Made by a program: the position numbers and the translations under genes
In this document: positions 8,656 through 17,957 of the stretch, one piece after another
Numbering within the stretch: the first letter of the stretch is position 1
Layout of the letters: each line of letters starts with the position of its first letter
Notes under the pieces: generated by a model
Told to the model about the DNA's origin: nothing
Seen by the model: only the letters and a program-made list of their open reading frames with translations
Databases searched by the model: none
DNA from: Alphaproteobacteria bacterium
Lineage (GTDB): Bacteria; Pseudomonadota; Alphaproteobacteria; Micavibrionales; Micavibrionaceae
Assembly: GCA_030432025.1 (NCBI GenBank)
Contig: JAUIIA010000002.1
Coordinates: 1-64,000 of the forward strand
Reading direction: 5' to 3'
Length of the DNA stretch: 64,000 nucleotides

Positions 8656-8685
8656 GAGAATGGTCGGAACGAGAGGATTTGAACC
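8656..8685 (-). repeat. Partial duplicate of the tRNA-Pro 3' end (att-like repeat, copy 1)
   Basis: Thirty bases are identical to 8777-8806, covering the CCA end, acceptor 3' strand, T-loop side and five flanking bases of tRNA-Pro. Beyond it the T-stem partner is lost, so this copy cannot fold as a tRNA. The spacer between copies holds an imperfect hairpin (GCGAAGCAACGC / GCGTTGTTCGC). The pattern is what a tRNA-targeted integration or a small duplication leaves behind. Confidence 0.85.
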
Positions 8686-8776
8686 CGCGAAGCAACGCCA
8701 AAGCGTTGTTCGCACAAAAAATGCCGGAGGTTCACCTCATCGTAAATGCGGGCTGTTTTTGAAGATAAGCATTCTG

Positions 8777-8806
8777 GAGAATGGTCGGAACGAGAGGATT
8801 TGAACC
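8777..8806 (-). repeat. tRNA-Pro 3' end (att-like repeat, copy 2, inside the intact tRNA)
   Basis: Partner of the repeat at 8656-8685. It includes the 3' 25 nt of the functional tRNA-Pro plus five downstream bases, the part of a tRNA gene that tyrosine-recombinase elements normally use as attachment site. Confidence 0.85.
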
Positions 8807-8858
8807 TCCGACCCCTTGCACCCCATGCAAGTGCGCTACCAGGCTGCGCCACGTTCCG
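8782..8858 (-). tRNA. tRNA-Pro(GGG)
   Basis: A 77-nt cloverleaf on the minus strand: acceptor stem CGGAACG / CGTTCCG, D-arm with AGCCTGGTAGC, anticodon stem CTTGC / GCAAG closing the loop ATGGGGT (anticodon GGG), T-arm GGAGG-TTCAAAT-CCTCT, discriminator A and an encoded CCA. It sits downstream of plsX-fabH-ihfA-merR, its usual alphaproteobacterial place. Confidence 0.97.
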
Positions 8859-8924
8859 ACTAGCAATGTGTGTAAAAGATTAGGCCTAAAAAAGCAAACA
8901 GTTAAACCAAATAGTGAATTGGTT

Positions 8925-9467
8925 TTATTCGCCTGTGATGATCTCGCGTAAAGCTTTGAGCTCGTTCACCATCCCTTTAAGAGCTTTGCGCTCGGGACTA
9001 CCAATTCCACCTGCAAGTGAACCTTTTACAGTCGCACTTACACTCGGCTCGTTATTATTCTGTGCCGGAGTGGCCTTGGATTCTTCTAAAAGCTGGGCTT
9101 TACCCTTTTCACGAAGAAGTTTTTGAACACCTTTGATCGTGTAGCCTTCGGTATACAGCAAATGATGAATTTTCTTGAGCAGCTCAAGATCTTCAGGGCG
9201 GTAATAACGGCGCCCACCGCCACGTTTGAGCGGACGGATCTGTGAAAACTTGGTTTCCCAAAAACGCAACACATGCTGTTGCACATCCAAAATGTCTGCA
9301 ACTTCACTAATTGTACGGAAAGCCGAAGCTGACTTACGGGATTTACGGCCACTGACTTTAGGCGTCTGAGCAGCTTTTTGCTCTACAGGCTTGCCAGTCA
9401 TTGGCCCAGTCTGCTGCGTACTCTCTTCTTGTGCCGGTTTGCCTGCAGGAAAAGATTGTTCACTCAT
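8925..9467 (-). CDS. MerR-family transcriptional regulator
   Basis: A 180-residue protein with a MerR-type winged helix at ~50-118: [20 protein letters not shown], then the basic wing [17 protein letters not shown]. The flanks are low-complexity. The start overlaps the ihfA stop by one base (TAATG), so translation is coupled. A MerR protein directly after ihfA and before tRNA-Pro is a conserved alphaproteobacterial arrangement; its target is not known to me. It lacks an obvious Cys-based metal site, so not a classical metal sensor. Confidence 0.88.
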   Translation of the reverse strand: MSEQSFPAGKPAQEESTQQTGPMTGKPVEQKAAQTPKVSGRKSRKSASAFRTISEVADILDVQQHVLRFWETKFSQIRPLKRGGGRRYYRPEDLELLKKIHHLLYTEGYTIKGVQKLLREKGKAQLLEESKATPAQNNNEPSVSATVKGSLAGGIGSPERKALKGMVNELKALREIITGE

Positions 9468-9778
9468 TACTCAGTCCCCTGCTCCGTGCCTTCGTTAATA
9501 CGATCCTTGAGTACGTGAGAAGCACGGAAAACTAAAACTTTGCGTGGCAAGATCGGCACTTCAACACCTGTTTTCGGGTTACGGCCAATACGCTCGCCTT
9601 TTTCACGAACTGAAAAACTGCCAAAAGAGGAGATTTTAACATTCTCACCCTTCACAAGCTCGTCCGAGATCTCGTCCAGCACAGCCTCTACAAGCTCTGC
9701 GGATTCATTGCGTGACAAACCAACCTCTTCATAGACGGCTTCAGCCAGATCGGCTCGAGTGATGGTGGTATTTTCCAT
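9467..9778 (-). CDS. ihfA: Integration host factor alpha subunit
   Basis: IHF-alpha pairs with IHF-beta to bend DNA at specific sites. The 103-residue product has [20 protein letters not shown], then the [23 protein letters not shown]-binding arm with the intercalating Pro nearby ([12 protein letters not shown]). A strong AGGGAGG ribosome-binding site precedes the ATG. The 150-bp gap to fabH holds a perfect TATAAT, so it is probably transcribed from its own promoter with merR behind it. Confidence 0.96.
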   Translation of the reverse strand: MENTTITRADLAEAVYEEVGLSRNESAELVEAVLDEISDELVKGENVKISSFGSFSVREKGERIGRNPKTGVEVPILPRKVLVFRASHVLKDRINEGTEQGTE

Positions 9779-9826
9779 TGAATAACCTCCCTTTTATGAC
9801 GGATATATAATTACAGTAGCTTCCTT

Positions 9827-9832
9827 ATTATA
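9827..9832 (-). promoter_or_regulatory. Candidate -10 element of ihfA
   Basis: TATAAT on the minus strand, about 49 bases upstream of the ihfA start. The -35 hexamer 17 bases further up (CTTAAT) is poor, so this is a moderate call, possibly activator-dependent. Confidence 0.4.
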
Positions 9833-9928
9833 GCGCGTCAATCTATTGGATTAAGTTAACCCCAAAAAATGATTCATCTTCAAGGGTATAGCGGAAAGTT
9901 TTAAGAGGCTGATATGCGCTGAACGGCC

Positions 9929-10903
9929 CTAAAAGCGCACCAATGCGGAGCCCCATGTCAGGCCGCCGCCCATCGCTTCGAGCAATAATAGATCGCCTTC
10001 TTTGATACGACCGTCTTCCACAGCCTCGTTCAAAGCTAACGGAATAGAGGCCGCAGATGTGTTACCGTGGTGATCTACTGTCACGACAACCTTGTCCATA
10101 TCCATATTCAGCTTCTTGGCCGTAGCCTCAATAATACGGATATTCGCCTGATGCGGCACCAGCCAATCAATATCCCCCGCCGATACGTCATTCTCGGCCA
10201 ACGCATCATTCACTGCCTGAGCCATAAAAGTAACGGCATATTTGAAGACTTCACGTCCCTGCATAACGATACTGCCGCTATCTCCCGTACTGGACGGCCC
10301 ACCGCTAGTGTAAAGCAGGTCTCTCAACTCGCCCTTGGCATATAGATGTGTGGAATGAATACCCTCAGAGCTTACGGAATCCTCTGCTTCTTGCGCGCTC
10401 AAAACAACCGCGCCTGCACCGTCAGCAAACAAAACACATGTCGTACGGTCTTCCCAATCGATGATGGAAGACATCTTCTCCGCCCCGACGACAATGATGT
10501 TCTTGGCTTGGCCTGTTTTAATGAAGTTATCAGCCACACTTAGAGCATAGACAAAGCCCGTACACACGGCTTGTACATCAAAAGCCAGCCCTGCACCGAG
10601 ACCCAGCGCGGCCTGTACCTTCACTGCGACAGCAGGAAATGTCTGATCCGGTGTAGTTGTCGCAACAATAACTCCATCAACATCCTCTGCACTCACGCCA
10701 GAACGCTCGAGAGCCTGCTTGGCTGCTGCGATAGCTAAATCCGCAGTTGTCTGGTCATCCGCCGCGATATGGCGGGTTTTAATACCGCTACGCTGCTGTA
10801 TCCACTCATCCGATGTATCGACCATCTTTTCAAGGTCAGCATTGGTCAGGACTTTTTCAGGCAGATAAGCGCCGGTGGCTTTAATTACGGATTTTACGGG
10901 CAT
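9929..10903 (-). CDS. fabH: 3-oxoacyl-ACP synthase III (KAS III)
   Basis: FabH starts fatty-acid synthesis by condensing acetyl-CoA with malonyl-ACP. The 324-residue product has full length and the Cys-His-Asn triad: Cys in VQAVCTGFVYAL, His in VPHQANIRI and Asn in DHHGNTSAAS. The N-terminal TGAYLPEKVLTN is typical. It starts 7 bp after plsX in the conserved plsX-fabH pair; an alternative acyl primer cannot be excluded. Confidence 0.96.
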   Translation of the reverse strand: MPVKSVIKATGAYLPEKVLTNADLEKMVDTSDEWIQQRSGIKTRHIAADDQTTADLAIAAAKQALERSGVSAEDVDGVIVATTTPDQTFPAVAVKVQAALGLGAGLAFDVQAVCTGFVYALSVADNFIKTGQAKNIIVVGAEKMSSIIDWEDRTTCVLFADGAGAVVLSAQEAEDSVSSEGIHSTHLYAKGELRDLLYTSGGPSSTGDSGSIVMQGREVFKYAVTFMAQAVNDALAENDVSAGDIDWLVPHQANIRIIEATAKKLNMDMDKVVVTVDHHGNTSAASIPLALNEAVEDGRIKEGDLLLLEAMGGGLTWGSALVRF

Positions 10904-10910
10904 AGTTTTT

Positions 10911-11948
10911 TTAAGAGAGGAACGATTCTTCTTGTTGCATTAAATGATTTATATCACGCGCAACGGTTTCAATATAGGCATGTTCGGCCAAATTCGCCGC
11001 AAGTTTCATCGCCGATGAAAAAGCAACAGCATCGCAGCCACCATGACTTTTAACACATAGGCCGTTTAAGCCCAAAAACACCCCCCCGTTATACAAACGC
11101 GGATCAACATAGTTCTTGAACCGTTTCAGTGCAAAAAACGCCAACATACCGCCCAAAATCGCCAGCGGGTCGCTCGTCATATACTTCTTGAACATCTTTC
11201 CGGTCAGGGAACCGACACCTTCCGCAGTTTTAAGTGCGATGTTACCTGCGTAACCGTCACTAACAACAACATCAACGGTACCTTTGGTAATGTCATCGCC
11301 CTCGACAAAACCGCTGTAATGACCCGGAAAGTCAATGTCGGACAGGATTGCGCCCGCCCCGCGCACATGATCCGGCCCCTTCATTTCTTCGGAACCCACA
11401 TTCAGCAAACCAACAGTCGGCACAGGCACATCAAAATGTACCTTGGCAAAGACAGAGCCCAAAACCGCGAACTGCACTAAGTTCTCCGCGTCGACCAAGA
11501 CATTGGCCCCCAAATCGAGCATAATCGTCTTGCCGCGAAGTGTAGGAAAAATACTGGCGATTGCTGGGCGGTGAATACCTGCCGACGGCTTGAGCACCAT
11601 TTTGGCCAAAGCCATAAGCGCACCGGTATTACCCGCCGATACGATTGCTTCCGCATGGCCGTCCTTAACGGCCTCAATAGCCATACGCATCGAACTGCCC
11701 TTACTCGCACGCAAAGCGGCAGAAGGCTTCTCATCACTACGAATCTGCTTGTCCGTGTGGTGAACAACGGATACGGCTTTTAACTTTGAGTGCTTGTTCA
11801 GCAACGGGTTAATTCGGTTTTCATCACCATAAATCAGGAATTTAAGGTTCGGGTGCTCCTCCAGACATAGCGCCGCACCGGGAATCGTGCTTTCCGGCCC
11901 GTTGTCCCCGCCCATTGCGTCTATCGCGATTGTCTTTGAATCCGCCAA
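10911..11948 (-). CDS. plsX: Phosphate acyltransferase PlsX
   Basis: PlsX turns acyl-ACP into acyl-phosphate for phosphatidic-acid synthesis. The 345-residue product carries IAIDAMGGDNGPESTIPG at the N-terminus, SAGNTGALMALA and DLGANVLVDAENLVQFA. The start is TTG, supported by a GGGACGGAT ribosome-binding stretch and by the family N-terminus. It is followed by fabH. A terminator lies between rpmF and plsX, so plsX may depend on read-through or its own promoter. Confidence 0.95.
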   Translation of the reverse strand: MADSKTIAIDAMGGDNGPESTIPGAALCLEEHPNLKFLIYGDENRINPLLNKHSKLKAVSVVHHTDKQIRSDEKPSAALRASKGSSMRMAIEAVKDGHAEAIVSAGNTGALMALAKMVLKPSAGIHRPAIASIFPTLRGKTIMLDLGANVLVDAENLVQFAVLGSVFAKVHFDVPVPTVGLLNVGSEEMKGPDHVRGAGAILSDIDFPGHYSGFVEGDDITKGTVDVVVSDGYAGNIALKTAEGVGSLTGKMFKKYMTSDPLAILGGMLAFFALKRFKNYVDPRLYNGGVFLGLNGLCVKSHGGCDAVAFSSAMKLAANLAEHAYIETVARDINHLMQQEESFLS

Positions 11949-11982
11949 AATCCGTCCCTTGAATTGTTCTTAGAAGTTTTAT

Positions 11983-12014
11983 CCAAAATAAAAGCCCTTC
12001 TGTAAAGGGCTTTT
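11983..12014 (-). terminator. Intrinsic terminator after rpmF
   Basis: Stem AAAAGCCCTT / AAGGGCTTTT with a 5-nt loop (11990-12014), followed on the minus strand by TTTTATTTT. It separates the ribosomal rpmF from plsX-fabH and may act as an attenuator, since the two are often co-transcribed. Confidence 0.8.
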
Positions 12015-12044
12015 GGGAAAGGAATAGAAGTTTTGAAGAAGCGC

Positions 12045-12224
12045 TTAGTCGCGTTCCTCAATAACTTGCTTACCTTTATACATGCCTGTTTTCAGGTCGA
12101 TGTGGTGGCGACGCTTAGGTTCGCCAGTATGTGAGTCTTCAACCCAGTTCTCTGTGCTCAAACGGTCGTGTGCACGGCGCATATTGCGCTTGGATTGTGT
12201 TGTTTTACGCTTTGGAACAGCCAT
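12045..12224 (-). CDS. rpmF: 50S ribosomal protein L32
   Basis: A 59-residue product, [20 protein letters not shown] at the N-terminus, which is the strongly conserved L32 opening. The C-terminal half ([12 protein letters not shown], then [13 protein letters not shown]) also fits the alphaproteobacterial type; the zinc-binding Cys of some L32 proteins are absent. It lies downstream of yceD as usual, with an 84-bp gap that may hold its own promoter. Confidence 0.97.
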   Translation of the reverse strand: MAVPKRKTTQSKRNMRRAHDRLSTENWVEDSHTGEPKRRHHIDLKTGMYKGKQVIEERD

Positions 12225-12308
12225 AGCAAGTATCCTTTATTCTTAATTGAGGTGATGATTTAACGAATTTGGCCCGTAAAGGCAAGATATTTCTTTGAAA
12301 AAGACACC

Positions 12309-12920
12309 CTATGGGTCTTCACCACGCATCATCTTGTCTTTCCAGTCTTTAAGCTTGGCAAAGGGGTTATCCACCTCGGCCTTCTCCTCATTCTCCTTAA
12401 CCTGCGCTTCCATGACCTCTTCGGCCCCTTCAGCATGCGGATAAGGATTAATCGAAAGTGCCAAATACTGCGAAACCAACTCCCCGAGATCGATTTTACC
12501 GTCTATCAACGGCTCAGGGGCATCACGCTCCTCCAATATAGGCAATTCGCCGTGGCCCTTCTCGTTCAGCTTCTCATGACGGGCCTTGGCAAGCGGGATA
12601 GCCGCATCCGGGTCGGCATACCATGCCTCAAACTCGTCCTCAGGTTCACTTTTCACCGGGTCCAACGTCACAACGCATTTTTGAGTGACCTCGGCCTTAA
12701 AATGCCCCTGCAGGTGATATGTCACCTCGCCGGAACCATGTGTCACAGCAATCTCCGCCTCAAGCTTATCCAGAGATATGAGCCCGAGCCGTTGCGCCAG
12801 GCGCCCGCGCTCTTCTTCATTGGGTGAAATTGTGATGGTCGTCCGTCCGCTCTTTAGCTCGTCAACAGACCAAAAATGAGACCATTCGGTCTCAACTATA
12901 TTTATGGATGTATCGTTCAT
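12309..12920 (-). CDS. yceD: YceD/DUF177 family protein
   Basis: A 203-residue member of the DUF177 family, found beside rpmF across bacteria and linked to 23S rRNA/ribosome maturation in plants and E. coli. Visible marks: an early Trp-rich helix, VTQKCVVTLDPV with the single conserved Cys, and an acidic C-terminal stretch with DLGELVSQYLALSINPYP. The gene starts 4 bp after the CBP3-like gene, so the two are one operon. Confidence 0.88.
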   Translation of the reverse strand: MNDTSINIVETEWSHFWSVDELKSGRTTITISPNEEERGRLAQRLGLISLDKLEAEIAVTHGSGEVTYHLQGHFKAEVTQKCVVTLDPVKSEPEDEFEAWYADPDAAIPLAKARHEKLNEKGHGELPILEERDAPEPLIDGKIDLGELVSQYLALSINPYPHAEGAEEVMEAQVKENEEKAEVDNPFAKLKDWKDKMMRGEDP

Positions 12921-12924
12921 GATT

Positions 12925-13446
12925 TTACTCGAATTTTATTTTACCGCTAAGGATGTCATCAATGCTTTGTTTCCTTAAAGCAGCTTCCATGGCTAGAACC
13001 TTTTGTTCCATCTTCAATATCGTATCAGGTGCGACATCTTCAACAGTTCCGTAAAGGTTATTTTTAAGCGCGAACGACAGCGTGTTCTCTTTAATCGCGA
13101 ACTGATAGCTGTGCATACGCCCGTTAAAGGCTTTCATCATCTTGCGCATATGTTTGGGTACGCCCATATCGCCGATGCCCATCTCACGCAATGTCTGATC
13201 CATATCCTTGAAAGTTTCATCAAACAAAGCCTGATTAAAACTTTCCGCCGCGACTTCATTTTCTCTCAGCATGCGATTGAGAATCAAAAAGATATGCAGC
13301 AACAGCAAATCAAAACGGCCATCAAAGGTATCAGGAACCCCGAATTCCGTGTAGAACGTCGTATCACGTGTGTGTTCCAACGCCTCTGCGTACACATTGT
13401 GTACGGCTTGTTCATAAGGATTTTTCTTTTTAAAGAGTCCAAACAT
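12925..13446 (-). CDS. Ubiquinol-cytochrome c chaperone (CBP3-like)
   Basis: A 173-residue protein of the CBP3/UQCC1 family that helps assemble cytochrome bc1. It has the family core FGVPDTFDGRFDLLLLHIFL, then FDETFKDMDQTLREMGIGDM and a GVPKHMRKM stretch. It pairs with yceD and faces bamE divergently with only 67 bp between starts. Its presence implies an aerobic bc1 chain, though no bc1 genes are in the window. Confidence 0.92.
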   Translation of the reverse strand: MFGLFKKKNPYEQAVHNVYAEALEHTRDTTFYTEFGVPDTFDGRFDLLLLHIFLILNRMLRENEVAAESFNQALFDETFKDMDQTLREMGIGDMGVPKHMRKMMKAFNGRMHSYQFAIKENTLSFALKNNLYGTVEDVAPDTILKMEQKVLAMEAALRKQSIDDILSGKIKFE

Positions 13447-13513
13447 TGATTTTACTTTATTGCCCGCGCATTATCTTTCCCTAAAGCATAACAGAAAATA
13501 AGGGTTTGCAAAT

Positions 13514-13993
13514 ATGATTCAATCCTCAAAATCATTCCTGATGGTTTCACTGTCTTTGTTGGCATTGGGAACGGCAGCGTGTTCGCCGACCGTGGCGCAA
13601 CGTGGAAACTTGCTGGAGGACTATCAACTCGCAGAAATCAAGGTGAATGAAAGCACACGATCCGACGTCTTACGCAGCGTCGGCTCACCAACAACGCAGT
13701 CCACGTTCGATCCTGACGTTTGGTATTATATCGGTCAGGAAATGGAAAAACGCGGCATCCTCGACCCTGAAGTCGTAAAAGAGCGCATCGTATTGGTTGC
13801 ATTCAATGATGATGGATATGTCGAAGCCATTCAGGACATCGACCGTGAACGCCTGAACGTTCCCTATTCCAAGGACCAGACACAAACACGCGGTAACGAA
13901 GTCACCGTCATGCAGCAATTCCTCGGCAACCTCGGTAAATTCAACCCGAACACGAATGATTCAGCCGCAACAGCTGGCGGCGACGGCATTTAA
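13514..13993 (+). CDS. bamE: Outer-membrane assembly lipoprotein BamE
   Basis: BamE is an accessory of the BAM complex that inserts beta-barrels. The 159-residue product has a signal peptide ending LGTAAC (lipobox, lipidated Cys at ~23), then the SmpA/OmlA fold: ESTRSDVLRSVGSPTTQSTF, WYYIGQEMEK and VAFNDDGYVEAIQDID. The position divergent from the CBP3-like gene is common in alphaproteobacteria. ATG start with an AGGG site; ends at a strong hairpin. Confidence 0.93.
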   Translation: MIQSSKSFLMVSLSLLALGTAACSPTVAQRGNLLEDYQLAEIKVNESTRSDVLRSVGSPTTQSTFDPDVWYYIGQEMEKRGILDPEVVKERIVLVAFNDDGYVEAIQDIDRERLNVPYSKDQTQTRGNEVTVMQQFLGNLGKFNPNTNDSAATAGGDGI

Positions 13994-14020
13994 ACCGAGC
14001 GGATACGGATACAGAATCAA

Positions 14021-14050
14021 AAAAGCCCCGCACATGCGGGGCTTTCTTTT
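14021..14050. terminator. Bidirectional terminator between bamE and hppA
   Basis: Stem AAAGCCCCGCA / TGCGGGGCTTT with a 2-nt gap at the tip, between convergent genes. T-rich sequence follows on both strands (TTTCTTTT on plus, six T on minus). Confidence 0.88.
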
Positions 14051-14064
14051 GGGCTAAGGCTGGC

Positions 14065-16203
14065 TTAAGAGCCAACCTCGGCAAATTTAGCAACGATCGC
14101 TACGAGCAGGATTGCAACAATGTTGGCAATCTTGATCAACGGGTTAACCGCAGGACCGGCAGTGTCTTTGTACGGGTCACCGACAGTGTCACCTGTTACG
14201 GCGGCCTTATGGGCTTCGGAGCCCTTACCACCATGGTGACCGTCTTCGATGTACTTCTTCGCATTATCCCATGCACCACCACCGGCAGTCATGGAGATAG
14301 CAACAAAGAGGCCTGTCACAATTGTACCCAGCAACATCGCACCCAAAGCCTGAAAGGCCGGAACCATGTCACCTGTCAATTTAAAGACAACGATGAACAG
14401 AATGATCGGCGCCATAACGGGTAACAATGAAGGCAAGATCATCTCGCCGATTGCCGCCTTGGTCAGAAGGTCAACAGCCTTACCGTATTCCGGCTTGGCT
14501 TTCCCTTCCATGATGCCCGGAATGTCCTTGAACTGACGACGCACCTCAACAACAACAGCAGCCGCAGCGCGACCAACAGCCGTCATCGACATGGCACTGA
14601 ACAGGAACGGCAACAAACCACCAAGGAACAAACCAATCACTACATATGGATCCTGCAACGGGAACGTAATGTCCGCGTATTGAGGCAGATAGTGTTTGAT
14701 TTCCTCGGTGTAGCCCGCGAACAGAACAAGCGCAGCCAGGCCGGCAGAACCGATGGCATAGCCTTTCGTCACAGCTTTAGTTGTGTTACCAACCGCGTCC
14801 AAGGCATCTGTCGTATTACGTACACCTTCAGGAAGCTCTGCCATCTCGGCAATACCACCTGCGTTATCCGTAACCGGACCGTAAGCATCCAACGCCACAA
14901 CCATACCGGCCAGTGACAACATAGATGTTGCCGCCATCGCGATACCGTAGAGGCCAGCCAGATCATAGGAGATGTAAATACCACCACAAATGATCAGAAC
15001 GGGAATTGCCGTCGCCTCCAAAGAGATCGCCAGACCTTGAATCACGTTGGTTCCGTGACCCGTTTCTGATGCTTCCGCGATGATGCGAACCGGACGGTAC
15101 TCCGTTGAAGTGTAGTACTCTGTAATCCAAACGATCAGGCCTGTTACAACCAAACCAGTCAAGATACACATATACAATTCAACCAGAGTAATTGACCCGC
15201 CATTGGCAAGGAACAACACTTCATCAATACCGATATTGGCAAACATCGCCGCAATCAAAAGCGCAGAGAAAATCGCACTGGCGAAAAACCCTTTGTAAAG
15301 CGCACGCATGATATTGTCGTCGTTCTTTCCCAGCTTGACGAAGAACGTCCCGCCGACAGAACCGAGAATACACACGGCACCGACCAGAAGCGGCAACATC
15401 ATCATGCTTTCAACGGATGTAGCGGCAAACGTACTGAACGCGATCAGCATCGTCGCAACAACAGTCACGGCATAGGTTTCGAAAAGGTCAGCGGCCATAC
15501 CTGCACAGTCACCAACGTTGTCACCAACATTATCGGCAATCACAGCGGCGTTTCTGGGGTCATCCTCGGGAATTCCCGCTTCCACTTTACCAACCAAGTC
15601 AGCACCGACATCCGCACCTTTCGTGAAGATACCGCCACCAAGACGGGCAAAAATAGAAATGAGGGACGCACCAAAGCCGAGAGCCACAAGCCCTTCAAGG
15701 ATATGCCTAAGAATTGCCAGACGTTCCTCTCCGACGGCCTCGCTTAAGCCAAGGTCATATTGAAGATAAACGTAGTACCCGGCGACACCTAGCAAGCCCA
15801 GACCAACCACAAGCATCCCTGTGATCGCACCGGCCTTAAAGGCAACATCCAATGCTTTATCGATATTTTCCGTCGCGGCCTGCGTCGTACGTACATTCGC
15901 ACGGACGGATACGACCATGCCGTTATATCCGGCAACACCGGATAAGACAGCACCGATAATAAACCCGATCGCAACATGCGGTCCAAGTAATAGATATAAG
16001 AGACCTGCGGCAAAGGCACCGACGAATGCAATCGTTTTATACTGGCGTGAAAGATACGCGTATGCACCTTCCTGGATCGCACCTGCGATCTCTTGCATAC
16101 GCTCGGTACCGGCATCGAGCCCCATAATTTGCCGCGATGCCGCTGCACTGTATAACAGCGCTAACAGCCCGCAACTGAAGATAAGTAATAGAAATACGGT
16201 CAT
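14065..16203 (-). CDS. hppA: K+-independent proton-translocating pyrophosphatase
   Basis: This membrane pump couples pyrophosphate hydrolysis to proton export. The 712-residue product has about 16 hydrophobic segments and the PPi-site motifs [39 protein letters not shown] and [10 protein letters not shown]. The motif GNTTKA has Lys where K+-dependent enzymes have Ala, which marks the K+-independent H+ type. The frame is open to 16314, but the ATG at 16203 ([12 protein letters not shown]) begins the first membrane helix and is preceded by a G-rich site. Likely single gene. Confidence 0.95.
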   Translation of the reverse strand: MTVFLLLIFSCGLLALLYSAAASRQIMGLDAGTERMQEIAGAIQEGAYAYLSRQYKTIAFVGAFAAGLLYLLLGPHVAIGFIIGAVLSGVAGYNGMVVSVRANVRTTQAATENIDKALDVAFKAGAITGMLVVGLGLLGVAGYYVYLQYDLGLSEAVGEERLAILRHILEGLVALGFGASLISIFARLGGGIFTKGADVGADLVGKVEAGIPEDDPRNAAVIADNVGDNVGDCAGMAADLFETYAVTVVATMLIAFSTFAATSVESMMMLPLLVGAVCILGSVGGTFFVKLGKNDDNIMRALYKGFFASAIFSALLIAAMFANIGIDEVLFLANGGSITLVELYMCILTGLVVTGLIVWITEYYTSTEYRPVRIIAEASETGHGTNVIQGLAISLEATAIPVLIICGGIYISYDLAGLYGIAMAATSMLSLAGMVVALDAYGPVTDNAGGIAEMAELPEGVRNTTDALDAVGNTTKAVTKGYAIGSAGLAALVLFAGYTEEIKHYLPQYADITFPLQDPYVVIGLFLGGLLPFLFSAMSMTAVGRAAAAVVVEVRRQFKDIPGIMEGKAKPEYGKAVDLLTKAAIGEMILPSLLPVMAPIILFIVVFKLTGDMVPAFQALGAMLLGTIVTGLFVAISMTAGGGAWDNAKKYIEDGHHGGKGSEAHKAAVTGDTVGDPYKDTAGPAVNPLIKIANIVAILLVAIVAKFAEVGS

Positions 16204-16347
16204 GAATTTACCCCACTCGTTATTGTTATAAGGTTTTGTAATACCTAACTTTTTAATACTAAACGCTAAACACCTGAACGCAAGCCGTTTCCAGACTTTT
16301 CCACACTGGGCCATTGTTCACTGCAGCATCTGAACGGAGCTTTAAAC

Positions 16348-16375
16348 AAAAAAAACCCCGCTCAATGGCGGGGGT
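16348..16375 (-). terminator. Terminator after fliL
   Basis: Stem ACCCCGC / GCGGGGGT with a 6-nt loop, followed on the minus strand by eight T. It ends the fliL message before hppA. Confidence 0.85.
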
Positions 16376-16428
16376 AGTGTTTTTGATGTATAGAGGGTTC
16401 ACATCAAGGTTAAAACTGATTATGGCGC

Positions 16429-16908
16429 TTAGATGGGTCTTTGTTGAACCACCTGCAGGAGAACATCATTCACATCCTCCTCGCCAAGAATTCCTTTGCT
16501 AACGTACGTTAAGCGCTTCTTCAACATACCAACCTGCAATACGCCACCTTTGAGCGCTGCGTGTTTGTTGAGAACGCCGTACATATCCTGAATAAATGCA
16601 TCCTTTAATTTCGGCTCCAGTGTTTCCGCACGGGAGCGTGCGAACGAGCCATTAACTTCAAGAGCAATCACAATGCTCACTGTCTGGCTTACGCCATTGT
16701 TATCTATAATCGGAAGAATGAGGGGATCGAGTTCAACATACTCGTAATGGCCTGAATTATCGCCATGAGAATCGGCAATCTCATGCGAGCTTTTTTCAAC
16801 ATCATCCCCGCCGGACGCTTCCGCGGATTTGGAGAAATAGAAATACGCACCGGCACCACCGCCGCCAAGCAGTACTAAAACTCCTACAATTAAAAGCAGT
16901 AAACGCAT
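16429..16908 (-). CDS. fliL: Flagellar basal-body protein FliL
   Basis: FliL is a single-pass inner-membrane protein that rings the stator and supports torque. The 159-residue product has one N-terminal helix with a Gly-rich end (LLGGGGAGAYFYF), a His/Asp-rich linker, then the FliL fold: YVELDPLILPI, SIVIALEVN, LEPKLKDAFIQDMYGVLN. No fliM or other basal-body gene adjoins it here. motA/motB lie 13 kb away. A TTAA-N7-TTAG sequence at 16964-16978 upstream is close to, but not, a CtrA box. Confidence 0.88.
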   Translation of the reverse strand: MRLLLLIVGVLVLLGGGGAGAYFYFSKSAEASGGDDVEKSSHEIADSHGDNSGHYEYVELDPLILPIIDNNGVSQTVSIVIALEVNGSFARSRAETLEPKLKDAFIQDMYGVLNKHAALKGGVLQVGMLKKRLTYVSKGILGEEDVNDVLLQVVQQRPI

Positions 16909-17034
16909 GAAACCCTATACCTATTACATGAACCCTTATATTACTATCTTACGATGTAAATCATTAAGGTCACGTTAGATTTAGGTCATATTTAGATAAA
17001 ATTTTATCTTTAACGGCCGGCTTAGCCGTTGTTT

Positions 17035-17505
17035 TTATTGAAAAATCGTTGCCACTGAATCCAGCACACCGTTAATAAGTGCGACTTCTCCGCGATCATA
17101 GAAACTATGAGCAACATTAAGATAGTCATTAATGACAATCGGAGAATCGGTCTCTCCAATCAGTAATTCATAGGTCCCGCAGATCAGAATCGCCTTCAAT
17201 AACGGCTCGACAGAGCGGTCTTCCGCATCTTTCTTTAGATTTGCGTCAATAACGCTCTCTAATTCAGGCCTGCGCTCTTCTACACCGTACAAAATCTTCT
17301 GAAACAATGCTCCGTCAGGTCTGACAAGCTTTATACCGTCAATTTCGAAATCTTTCCTGTATCGCAGATATTCATCAACCACGGAGCGCATAGACTGTTT
17401 ATTTTGGGTGGCCTGATAATACGCTTGTACCGCATATAGGCGAGCTGACAGAACAGCGGCCTTATTGACGTCCTTAGCACGCTTTTCTGGTGTCTCTTCG
17501 CTCAT
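17035..17505 (-). CDS. nusB: Transcription antitermination factor NusB
   Basis: NusB with NusE binds boxA RNA and supports rRNA antitermination. The 156-residue product has the all-helical family pattern with SARLYAVQAYYQATQ near the N-terminus and a C-terminal LLIGETDSPIVINDYLNVAHSFYD and GVLDSV. Its start overlaps the ribH stop by one base (TAATG), the usual ribH-nusB coupling. Confidence 0.94.
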   Translation of the reverse strand: MSEETPEKRAKDVNKAAVLSARLYAVQAYYQATQNKQSMRSVVDEYLRYRKDFEIDGIKLVRPDGALFQKILYGVEERRPELESVIDANLKKDAEDRSVEPLLKAILICGTYELLIGETDSPIVINDYLNVAHSFYDRGEVALINGVLDSVATIFQ

Positions 17506-17936
17506 TACGCGCCCATCTCGGTCTTAAGTGCATATAGCGCCAGAGCGGCCTGCACGGCATCTGCCCCCTTATTCTTCTGGGCGGGGTCAGCACGAACAAT
17601 AGCCTGAGCTGTGTTCTCAGTAGTCAAAATACCGTTTCCGATGCAAAGACCGTCATTAATCGTCAAATCCATGATGGCGCGCCCGCTCTCTCCGGCAACA
17701 ATGTCGTAATGCGATGTCTCACCGCGAATAACGCACCCCAGCGCGACAAAAGCATCATATTTTTCGGAAGCAAATTTAATAACAGCGGGAATCTCGAGCG
17801 CACCAGGAACGGTAATACGGTCAAAATCTATGTCTTCGGCTTTCAATGCGGCTTCGGCACCGTTCACAAGATGATCAGCTATGTGATCATAAAAACGGGC
17901 TTCAACGATCAGAACACGTGGTTTTGCGTCAGACAT
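17505..17936 (-). CDS. ribH: 6,7-dimethyl-8-ribityllumazine synthase
   Basis: RibH makes lumazine from the pyrimidine and the butanone phosphate. The 143-residue product has VVEARFYD-like opening (LIVEARFYDHIADHL), VPGALEIPAVIKF, GCVIRGETSHYDIV with the catalytic His, and GILTTENTAQAIVRA. ATG at 17936 chosen over the upstream TTG because it gives the family N-terminus. It lies 21 bp after ribBA. Confidence 0.95.
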   Translation of the reverse strand: MSDAKPRVLIVEARFYDHIADHLVNGAEAALKAEDIDFDRITVPGALEIPAVIKFASEKYDAFVALGCVIRGETSHYDIVAGESGRAIMDLTINDGLCIGNGILTTENTAQAIVRADPAQKNKGADAVQAALALYALKTEMGA

Positions 17937-17957
17937 ATTCAAAATTCCAAGAACGAG

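Noticed and set aside
8646-8852. A 68-codon minus-strand reading frame over the tRNA-Pro region
   Set aside because: It is the translation of the tRNA gene and its duplicate; its N-terminus is a well-known false protein produced by tRNA antisense or sense reading.
16964-16978. TTAA-N7-TTAG upstream of fliL as a CtrA site
   Set aside because: One mismatch to the half-site consensus and no second element; too weak.
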